The notes beneath the pieces were generated by a model. That model was not told where the DNA came from, ran no database searches, and saw nothing but the letters and a program-made list of their open reading frames with translations. From Tanypteryx hageni (Eukaryota; Arthropoda; Insecta; Odonata; Petaluridae): 64,000 nt of DNA. The position numbers were made by a program, and so were the translations under genes. The stretch lies in NCBI GenBank assembly GCA_028673005.1, contig CM054120.1, positions 71,721,533-71,785,532 on the forward strand, written 5' to 3'. Below, in pieces: positions 56,941-64,000 of this stretch. The first letter of the stretch is position 1. Each line of letters opens with the position of its first letter.

Positions 56941-58365
56941 TTAAAAACTAATTTTTCGTTGAACCACCGTATGCTGCTGCGAATGTAGATCGTGTAACTC
57001 CTCGGTTGTCAGCTCCTGAGACTGTTCCTCGACGAGTTCGTTCACATCTCTCTCATCCACCTCCAGACCCATGGATTTTCCCAGAGAAACAATCTCCTCT
57101 ACCACTGACACTTCGGGTTCCAATCCTTCGAAGGCCCTTTCAGCTACAGCCTCAGGCCACAGCTTCTTCCATGCAGAGGTTAAGGTCCTCGTTGTAACAC
57201 CCAGCCAGGCCTGATCAATAATTCTTAGACATATCACGATGTTAAAGTGGTCCTTCCAGAACTCTCGAAGGGTAAGGTTTGTGTTCTCCGTCACCTCAAA
57301 GCAGCGCCGAAAAATGTGCTTGGTATACAACTTCTTAAAATTAGAAATCACCTGCTGATCCATGGGCTGCAGGATAGGAGTGGTGTTGGGTGGTAGGTAG
57401 AGAACCTTTATAAACTTGAACTCTTCGAGTAAATCATCTTCGAGATTTGGTGGGTGAGCAGGGGCATTGTCGAGGACGAGAAGGGCTTGCATGGGTAGGT
57501 TGTTTTCCTGTAGATATTTTTTAACAGAAGGGCCAAACACCAGGTTTATCCACTCCACAAAGAATTTCCTGGTGACCCACGCGTTCGGATTTGCCCTCCA
57601 CATAACTTGCAGTTTTTCTTTTAAAATCTTATGTGACTTAGAGGCTCTGGGATTTTCCGAATGGTATACTAGCAGAGGCTTGATTTTCCAGTCGCCACTC
57701 GCATTGGTGCAAAGTGCTAGAGTTAATCTATCCTTCATGGGTTTGTGACCTGTCATCGTCTTCTCCTCTGTCGTTATGTAAGTCCTATTCGGCATCCTTT
57801 TCCAGAAAAGCCCTGTCTCGTCACAGTTGAAGACTTGCTGGGGGATGTATCCTTTGGCTTCTATCAGTTCGGAAAACGTTTTGATGTAAACCTCAGCTGC
57901 CTTCACATCCGAACTTGCTGCCTCACCATGCCTGACGACGGAGTGAATGCCGGTCCTTTTCCTAAAGTTGTCAAACCAGCCCCGACTGGCTTTAAACGAG
58001 TCTTCCGATTCCTCGTTTGTGGAAGTGTGTGGGATCTGCTTCAGCAAATCACCGTAAATCGCTCGTGCCTTCTCACATATGATGCTTTGTGTTAAGGTTC
58101 CTCCTTGAAGCTGCTTCTCTGTCACCCACACCATCAGTAGTTTCTCCATCTTTTCATGGAGAAAGGTCCGGAGCTTAGAAATTATTGTAACGCCCTTAGC
58201 TAGCGTTATTCCCTTTATCAACTCCTTCTGTTTAAGCACAGAACATATCATTGATGTGCTATGCCCGTACATCCTCGCCAAGTCAATTACTCGCATACCT
58301 TGCTCATGTTTTTCTATGATTTCACGCTTTAATTCAATAGACATCATCTTCTTCTTCGGACCCAT
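56941..58365 (-). CDS. Tigger (pogo superfamily) transposase, 474 codons, copy 1
   Basis: MGPKKKMMSIELKREIIEKH opens a psq-type helix-turn-helix (residues ~5-55: VIDLARMYGHSTSMICSVL). A CENP-B-type DNA-binding domain follows (~65-145: WVTEKQLQGGTLTQSII, SRGWFDNFRKRTG), then the DDE nuclease. The three catalytic aspartates are visible: FNCDETGLFW (D182), LLVLDNAPAH (D299) and ILQPMDQQVI (D336). The ATG at 58365 is chosen because it matches the Tigger start; the open frame extends upstream to 58515 without family sequence. A TAA at 56941 ends it early: four codons later the same frame resumes with MKEVISTRDIKE. All catalytic residues are kept, so loss of the tail is the only evident defect. Confidence 0.9.
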   Translation of the reverse strand: MGPKKKMMSIELKREIIEKHEQGMRVIDLARMYGHSTSMICSVLKQKELIKGITLAKGVTIISKLRTFLHEKMEKLLMVWVTEKQLQGGTLTQSIICEKARAIYGDLLKQIPHTSTNEESEDSFKASRGWFDNFRKRTGIHSVVRHGEAASSDVKAAEVYIKTFSELIEAKGYIPQQVFNCDETGLFWKRMPNRTYITTEEKTMTGHKPMKDRLTLALCTNASGDWKIKPLLVYHSENPRASKSHKILKEKLQVMWRANPNAWVTRKFFVEWINLVFGPSVKKYLQENNLPMQALLVLDNAPAHPPNLEDDLLEEFKFIKVLYLPPNTTPILQPMDQQVISNFKKLYTKHIFRRCFEVTENTNLTLREFWKDHFNIVICLRIIDQAWLGVTTRTLTSAWKKLWPEAVAERAFEGLEPEVSVVEEIVSLGKSMGLEVDERDVNELVEEQSQELTTEELHDLHSQQHTVVQRKISF

Positions 58366-58671
58366 GGTTATAAAAATAAATGTGATAATGTTTTGTAAAT
58401 GTACAAAAAGCAAAAAACGCGAACCCAACTTATCAAAAATGCTTGGAAAACGAGGGAAACAAGCACACAGACTGAGGTCGGAGAAACTTTTAAACGCTGC
58501 ACACGACACCAACATGCGCCCCGCATGTTGGGGTCGTGTGCAGCGGTGTAATGTGTGATTCCTCGTATCTCAAATCTTGCTCTCATCTCAAAGCAAAATA
58601 TCGCTCGCTCGGCGGCTCGTATCTCAAAACACTCGTATATTAGGGCACTCGTATATCGAGGTACCACTGTA

Positions 58672-59140
58672 CTCCTAATAATGATACTAGAATTTCGCAG
58701 GTAAATTCGGCAGCATTTAAAATGCTCTTACATTATTTCAAGAATATAATAATATAAAAGGTAATGGAAAATTAAACGCTGAGACGTTAACATTGATAAA
58801 TAGATCAAGATGTGGGGTTCCTGATGATGTTGTTAGTTTTGCTACCCATAGGTATAAATGGCAAACTACGCTTTTAAAATGGTATTATGCGTGAGGTAAT
58901 GAAGAACTTTTAAATCTTGCTAAAGCCGCGTATGAAATGTGTCAACAAAATACAAATCTTATACTTAAATATATCAATCAAAATCCAGATTTAATTATTT
59001 CTTATAATCGAGGGTACCACGAATTAAAAAGAAAATCAATATTGCCCTACTAATTCAGATGGTAAGGCAGGAATGTTAGCTTATTCAGAATACCCAAACA
59101 AAGATAATACGCCTATTGAAATACATATTGATCAAGATGA
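58672..59140 (+). pseudogene. MMP-like fragment, interrupted from its RT partner by Tigger
   Basis: It resumes after the Tigger with ctcctaataatgatact. A missing A (gcatttaaaatgc) shifts the prodomain, which then reads ALTLFQEYNNIKGNGKL and INRSRCGVPDDV. A TGA replaces TTA in YYALGNE (near 58892). This copy has CAA, not TAA, after MCQ (58940), so the catalytic start NTNLILKYINQNPDLIISYN is joined in frame. It ends at ATTGATCAAGATGAA. Confidence 0.8.
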
Positions 59141-59191
59141 AGACTTTCACCCATCCTCTACACACAGCATTACGTCTTTCATCCCGCATTT

Positions 59192-59728
59192 CCGCTGGCT
59201 AACCAAGGGATACAGCACCCGCAGCTAGGCTGCCTGCTTCAGGTTAGGTCTCAGCACCCACTCCACCCACCATACATGGGCCTCCAACCCCATGCACCTT
59301 CGACCTCCCTCCACAGACCTCCATAGCCCAAAGCACTCGCCACCAGAACGCCGAAACGTGACGGAAGCCGATTGTCCAGGTGTGGCTAGCACCTGACCGC
59401 CCGTCTACAGTGAATCTGGGGCCTAAGTGGTGTATTACTCCATGGCCCTTCCAAGGCATCCGACCTCTTTCGGAACCAAGGAGCTCAACCACCAGGATCC
59501 CCTTCTCCCCCTTACGGGCCGCCGTGCACGGCAAACACACGGGTGGATTCTTAGCCAGATGTTGTGGCTTTATGCACAGATAGTGAACCCACCTAGTATC
59601 TGGACACTGCCCTCGGCAGAAACTGGAGGTTTTTTTAACGAGGTCTGATCCTCGCCTCATTGGTCGCCTCTTACGACCAGCAGAGGGGCTGCGGGAGTAT
59701 TCTCAATCCCCCTACCCGCAGGGGGAGG
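59192..59728. mobile_element. 537-bp foreign insert, probable short retroelement
   Basis: GC-rich sequence unlike its surroundings replaces part of a unit. The unit stops at tttcatcccgcatttcc, after an upstream local deletion of ~150 bp, and restarts at caaattcagttgacc. Its right end (about 59660-59728) carries tggtcgcctcttacgaccag and a ccccctacccgcaggggg inverted repeat. This combination recurs, in my experience, in dispersed elements of many invertebrates. A 138-codon minus frame (59244-59660) spans it but resembles no family I can name. Confidence 0.6.
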
Positions 59729-59729
59729 G

Positions 59730-60095
59730 CAAATTCAGTTGACCCATATCCGGCTCCATATATGGTCTTGCGAAACTGAATTCCACTTCCCCAAAGAGAA
59801 GACCAAGTGTATGTATACTCCTAATAATGATACTCGAATTTCGCTGGTAAATTCGACAGCTTTTAAAAATGCTCTTGCATTATTTCAAGAATATAATAAT
59901 TTAAAAGGTAATGGAAAATTAAATGCTGAGACGTTAAAATTGATAAATAGATTAAGATGTGGGGTTCCTGATGATATTGTTAGTTTTGCTACCCATAGGT
60001 ATAAATGGCAAACTACGCTTTTAAAATGGTATTATGCGTTAGGTAATGAAGAACTTTTAAATCTTGCTAAAGCCGCTTATGAAATGTGGCAATAA
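59730..60095 (+). pseudogene. In-frame RT-MMP fusion frame, copy 2
   Basis: This is the duplicate of 54091-54456. The RT piece is cut at its left by the foreign insert, leaving QIQLTHIRLHIW onward, and the same RT-to-MMP reading continues to the TAA after MWQ at 60093. It differs from copy 1 by a few substitutions (for example FHFPKEK against FHFSKEK and ISLVNST against ILPVNST). Confidence 0.75.
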
Positions 60096-60287
60096 AATAC
60101 AAATCTTATATTTAAATATATCAATCAAAATCCAGATATAATTATTTCTTATAAACGAGGGGACCACGAATTAAAAAGAAAATCAATATTGCCCTACTAA
60201 TTTAGATGGTAAATGTTTGCTTATTCAGAATACCCAAACAAAGATAATACGCCTATTGAAATACATATTGATCAAGATGAATTATTG
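59814..60287 (+). pseudogene. MMP-like fragment, array 2 copy 3
   Basis: Nearly identical to 54175-54648, including the TAA after MWQ and the damaged FDG segment. RCGVPD is intact. Confidence 0.82.
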
Positions 60288-60924
60288 TTTTTAAAGATAT
60301 GTCAACTCTACCGGTTCCCACAAGGCAGGAAAATGGAACAGAGTCAATGAACGTGCCGGTAATCTTCCAAAAAGGGTTTATTTCCACTCATGATCTAATC
60401 TCTTCCCCATGACTTCCACCCTTCCTCTACACACAACATTGTCTTTCATGCCGCATTTTCACTGCCCCTTGCAAAGTACCTCTCGCCATTCTTTGCCGTC
60501 ATCACATGACCAGCCCTTACCATTGGGTACCTCGAGTGGCTTCATTGGCATGGCTCCGGCAGAAATTCCCAGACTTGAGGCTCCCAGTGATAGCCTATGC
60601 GAGGCAGGAAGTATCATGGCGCCAAGATTACATAATGCAGCCAAAGGCAGGTGGCCAGCTCGCAAAAAGTGCTGCCTCCACTACACTACACGAAAATTGC
60701 AAACCGAAATTGTAAATGCAATTTATTGAATTCAAGTCTAACTGAAGGTAATATATTTAACGGAAGAGATTTTAGTACTCATCACTGTGATGTATGGTGT
60801 ACACAGTTCCTCCTCTAATTTGGTTGGACGATGAATGGGCTAGAACGAATAATCAAAGCATGAGTAACACATTAGGAGCTGTACATGAAAGTAAACTAAT
60901 ATATAACTTAAAAAAGAATATTAT

Positions 60925-62024
60925 CCTCCATTAACCACAGGACTCCAGTTGCACAGGTCTGGAATAGGGTTAATAAAATCTCAGGCAAATAACACTCTAC
61001 AAGCGTGCCAAGTCTAGAGATTGGCAGCCAACTTGTAACATCTTCTGTGGCCATTTGCGAAGTATTAGGCTTCCATTATGCCAAGGTTAGCAGCACGGCC
61101 GAGCACGATCCTTCTTTCATTCGAATCAAAGAGAGAATGGAAAGAACTGTACTAAACCTTGGCAAAGTCAGCAGTCCAGCATCCTACAATGAACCTTTTC
61201 ACAGTGGGAGTTGAAGTCAGTGATTGGGGATGTTAAGGATTCTTGTCCTGGCTTGGAGAGTATCCATAATGCCTTCCTCAATCATCTGCCCATAGATGCC
61301 GAACTGGACCTACTGAAAACCCTCAATCAACTTTGGGGTGAGGGAGCTTTCCCTGAATCATTGTGGGAATCGATAATTGTCCCTATCCCTAAATAGGGAA
61401 AGGACAAGAGCCAGCCATCCAGCTATACCGCAATCTCGTTGACCAGCTGCCTGTGCAAACTGATGGAGATAATCGTCAACGGACGTCTAGTTTGGTGCCT
61501 TGTCAGCAGCAACCTTATCTCAAATGTCCAGTGTGGTTTATGACGTAGCAGGTCTACAGTGGACCACCTGGTCAGGATCGACAGCTTTATCCAAGAGGCC
61601 TTTCTTCTATGCTAGCATGTCATTGAAGTCCTATGTGACATAAATAATTGGTACGACAATACCTGGCGATACAAGATTGCATGCACTCTTAAAAAATGGG
61701 GTTTTAAAGGTAGACTACCAATTTTTATCCAAAACTTTTTAATGGAGCGTACTTTTAGAGTTCCTATCACAGTCTTTTGTCTAAGAAAATGGTGCTACTC
61801 AGGGTTTTGTTTTAAGTGTAATGCTATTCGCAATAGCTATGAATGATGATTTGGACTGCATTAAATCACCGGCTCATAGATTGTTGACGGCCTAGTAATT
61901 TTCTGCAGGTCATCGAATTTGAGGATGGCTGAAAGGCAAATTCAGTTAACCCATATCCGGCTCCATATATGGTCTTGCGAAACTGAATTCCACTTCTCCA
62001 AAGAGAAGACCAAGTGTATTTATA
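60925..62024 (+). pseudogene. I-like LINE RT fragment, array 2 copy 2
   Basis: This is the duplicate of 55300-56398. It shares the missing T that splits SYNEPF from VIGDVKDSC, but keeps the base lost near 55699, so NQLWGEGAFPESLWESIIVP reads through to PIPK and TAG. It ends at a Tigger inserted at the identical TA (62023-62024). Confidence 0.88.
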
Positions 62025-62350
62025 CAGTGGTACCTCGACATACGAGTTTAATTCGTTCCGTAACCTTGCTCATATGTCAAATTGCTCGTATCTCAAGGCA
62101 ACTTTCCCCATTGAAATTAATTGAAATGCCATTAATCCGTTCCAGCTCCCAAAAAACCACCTCAGTCGTTTTTGTTAAGTGTTTTTGAATAAGAAAAATT
62201 TATTTACAAGAAGAACATTTATTTATAAATAACAAATACATATTCTATAAAAACATAATAAAAGAAAAAGTGAAGTGCTTACGGAAGCGCTTAATTTTCG
62301 TCACTGGTCTTCGCTTTTTTCGTCACGCTTTGCTCATTTTCACCTGCAGA

Positions 62351-62554
62351 TCATTCAAAAAAACTCTCCAAGGAGGTTTGTTTCTTCCTCCCTTTCAGGA
62401 TATTGCGGAAATGTGTTAGACAAGTTTCGTTGAACAACTCCGATGCACGACCAGTTGCAACTTTTTCGGGGTGATTTTTATCCACAAACTCGACAACTTT
62501 CTCCCACATTCCCAAGATCTCCTTTATATCTCTTGTAGAGATAACCTCCTTCAT
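62351..62554 (-). pseudogene. Detached C-terminal tail of Tigger transposase, copy 2
   Basis: Identical in protein sequence to the tail at 56725-56928 and separated from its main frame by the same TAA. The nonsense change therefore predates the duplication. Confidence 0.88.
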
Positions 62555-62566
62555 CTCTGGCTCCTC

Positions 62567-63991
62567 TTAAAAACTAATTTTTCGTTGAACCACCGTATGC
62601 TGCTGCGAATGTAGATCGTGTAACTCCTCGGTTGTCAGCTCCTGAGACTGTTCCTCGACGAGTTCGTTCACATCTCTCTCATCCACCTCCAGACCCATGG
62701 ATTTTCCCAGAGAAACAATCTCCTCTACCACTGACACTTCGGGTTCCAATCCTTCGAAGGCCCTTTCAGCTACAGCCTCAGGCCACAGCTTCTTCCATGC
62801 AGAGGTTAAGGTCCTCGTTGTAACACCCAGCCAGGCCTGATCAATAATTCTTAGACATATCACGATGTTAAAGTGGTCCTTCCAGAACTCTCGAAGGGTA
62901 AGGTTTGTGTTCTCCGTCACCTCAAAGCAGCGCCGAAAAATGTGCTTGGTATACAACTTCTTAAAATTAGAAATCACCTGCTGATCCATGGGCTGCAGGA
63001 TAGGAGTGGTGTTGGGTGGTAGGTAGAGAACCTTTATAAACTTGAACTCTTCGAGTAAATCATCTTCGAGATTTGGTGGGTGAGCAGGGGCATTGTTGAG
63101 GACGAGAAGGGCTTGCATGGGTAGGTTGTTTTCCTGTAGATATTTTTTAACAGAAGGGCCAAACACCAGGTTTATCCACTCCACAAAGAATTTCCTGGTG
63201 ACCCACGCGTTCGGATTTGCCCTCCGCATAACTTGCAGTTTTTCTTTTAAAATCTTATGTGACTTAGAGGCTCTGGGATTTTCCGAATGGTATACTAGCA
63301 GAGGCTTGATTTTCCAGTCGCCACTCGCATTGGTGCAAAGTGCTAGAGTTAATCTATCCTTCATGGGTTTGTGACCTGTCATCGTCTTCTCCTCTGCCGT
63401 TATGTAAGTCCTATTCGGCATCCTTTTCCAGAAAAGCCCTGTCTCGTCACAGTTGAAGACTTGCTGGGGGATGTATCCTTTGGCTTCTATCAGTTCGGAA
63501 AACGTTTTGATGTAAACCTCAGCTGCCTTCACATCCGAACTTGCTGCCTCACCATGCCTGACGACGGAGTGAATGCCGGTCCTTTTCCTAAAGTTGTCAA
63601 ACCAGCCCCGACTGGCTTTAAACGAGTCTTCCGATTCCTCGTTTGTGGAAGTGTGTGGGATCTGCTTCAGCAAATCACCGTAAATCGCTCGTGCCTTCTC
63701 ACATATGATGCTTTGTGTTAAGGTTCCTCCTTGAAGCTGCTTCTCTGTCACCCACACCATCAGTAGTTTCTCCATCTTTTCATGGAGAAAGGTCCGGAGC
63801 TTAGAAATTATTGTAACGCCCTTAGCTAGCGTTATTCCCTTTATCAACTCCTTCTGTTTAAGCACAGAACATATCATTGATGTGCTATGCCCGTACATCC
63901 TCGCCAAGTCAATTACTCGCACACCTTGCTCATGTTTTTCTATGATTTCACGCTTTAATTCAATAGACATCATCTTCTTCTTCGGACCCAT
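62567..63991 (-). CDS. Tigger transposase, 474 codons, copy 2 (catalytic D299N)
   Basis: Same frame, start and premature TAA as copy 1. Visible changes are V24 for M, A199 for T, R256 for W, and N299 for the second catalytic aspartate (LLVLNNAPAH). Position 63097 is t where copy 1 has c (57471), a CpG-to-TpG type change. Loss of this aspartate should abolish cleavage in any DDE/D transposase, so this copy is expected to be inactive even apart from its missing tail. Confidence 0.9.
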   Translation of the reverse strand: MGPKKKMMSIELKREIIEKHEQGVRVIDLARMYGHSTSMICSVLKQKELIKGITLAKGVTIISKLRTFLHEKMEKLLMVWVTEKQLQGGTLTQSIICEKARAIYGDLLKQIPHTSTNEESEDSFKASRGWFDNFRKRTGIHSVVRHGEAASSDVKAAEVYIKTFSELIEAKGYIPQQVFNCDETGLFWKRMPNRTYITAEEKTMTGHKPMKDRLTLALCTNASGDWKIKPLLVYHSENPRASKSHKILKEKLQVMRRANPNAWVTRKFFVEWINLVFGPSVKKYLQENNLPMQALLVLNNAPAHPPNLEDDLLEEFKFIKVLYLPPNTTPILQPMDQQVISNFKKLYTKHIFRRCFEVTENTNLTLREFWKDHFNIVICLRIIDQAWLGVTTRTLTSAWKKLWPEAVAERAFEGLEPEVSVVEEIVSLGKSMGLEVDERDVNELVEEQSQELTTEELHDLHSQQHTVVQRKISF

Positions 63992-64000
63992 GGTTATAAA

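Larger units (their letters stand above)
56399..58669 (-). mobile_element. Tigger transposon copy 1, complete with TIRs
   Basis: The element is 2271 bp long. Its ends are CAGTGGTACCTCGACATACG and, inverted, CAGTGGTACCTCGATATACG, flanked by TA at 56397-56398 and 58670-58671. The unit sequence resumes exactly after the duplicated TA (gtatttaTA...TActcctaat, against gtatgtatactcc in empty units). This gives an unambiguous insertion point at the RT-MMP junction. It contains a nearly full-length transposase on the minus strand, a 3' UTR and subterminal inverted sequences. Confidence 0.96.
53807..64000 (+). repeat. Array 2: RT/MMP units interrupted by Tigger copies
   Basis: Unit starts (same phase as array 1) lie at 53820, 56054 and 61680. 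Units are 2234 bp long where uninterrupted. The third is expanded by a Tigger (56399-58669) and by a 537-bp foreign insert with a local deletion (59192-59728). The next starts midway, at 59730. Array 2 units differ from array 1 by many point changes (for example tcagttgacccatatccgg against tcagttgacacataaccgg). They carry fewer breaks in the MMP part. The array runs off the right edge. Confidence 0.95.
59730..64000 (+). repeat. Segmental duplication of 54091-58374
   Basis: Unit plus Tigger-bearing unit are repeated as one block. The offset is 5639 bp before, and 5625-5626 bp after, a 14-bp difference in the tandem word cgcaaagtacctct (two copies near 54832, one near 60472). Identity appears very high throughout. 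Confidence 0.93.
62025..64000 (-). mobile_element. Tigger transposon copy 2, cut by window edge
   Basis: It has the same terminal sequence, insertion point and internal structure as copy 1, at an offset of 5626 bp. Only a handful of substitutions separate the two over ~1.97 kb, so they are recent duplicates rather than independent insertions. The 5' TIR lies beyond the window. Confidence 0.96.

Noticed and set aside
57006..58095. Plus-strand frames of 63, 93 and 116 codons (and their copies at 62632-63721)
   Set aside because: They are antisense shadows of the Tigger transposase.

Overview
This window looks like animal nuclear DNA, most probably from an arthropod. It is AT-rich and contains no bacterial-type operon, RNA gene or recognisable intact host gene. 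Its coding signal is a dense, nested collection of transposable elements: I-like LINEs with RNase H, CR1-like LINEs, an RTE-like LINE, a Penelope-like element (PLE), Tigger/pogo elements, piggyBac, a P-element/THAP9-like transposase and a hAT remnant. The arthropod call rests on this combination and is an inference; the species cannot be fixed from the sequence.

Bases 1-18978 are a tandem array of about 8.6 copies of a ~2.2-kb unit, and the array continues off the left edge. Each unit is a chimera: ~1.1 kb of decayed LINE reverse transcriptase (RT), ~0.47 kb that reads as the prodomain plus the front half of the catalytic domain of a matrix metalloproteinase (MMP; cysteine-switch RCGVPD), and ~0.6 kb of unidentified DNA. 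The same chimera reappears 35 kb away (53807-64000). There the RT and MMP parts share one open frame, a Tigger DNA transposon sits at the RT-MMP junction, and unit plus Tigger have been duplicated as a block at least 4.3 kb long.

Between the arrays, in order: a minus-strand piggyBac pseudogene carrying a 13-bp minisatellite (18979-20090); two LINE fragments flanking a Tigger end (20291-23769); a P-element-type THAP transposase pseudogene with an intact-looking intron that holds a Tigger-like MITE (25308-28493); a CR1 remnant split by a Tigger-like element (30882-32480); an RTE-like LINE remnant (32670-34860); a hAT remnant (36580-36772); a young CR1 with a long open RT frame abutting a pogo element with TIRs (38096-41290); 7 kb of AT-rich DNA with local duplications (41293-48640); Penelope 3' and 5' pieces in head-to-tail order (48650-50485); and a long I-like LINE frame of 916 codons whose RT catalytic box reads YVED (50486-53602).

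Nothing here forms a pathway. The genes are selfish-element genes at different stages of decay. The most unusual item is the amplified RT-MMP chimera. A heterochromatic or piRNA-cluster-like setting would fit the layout, but this is a hypothesis that needs small-RNA and long-read data.
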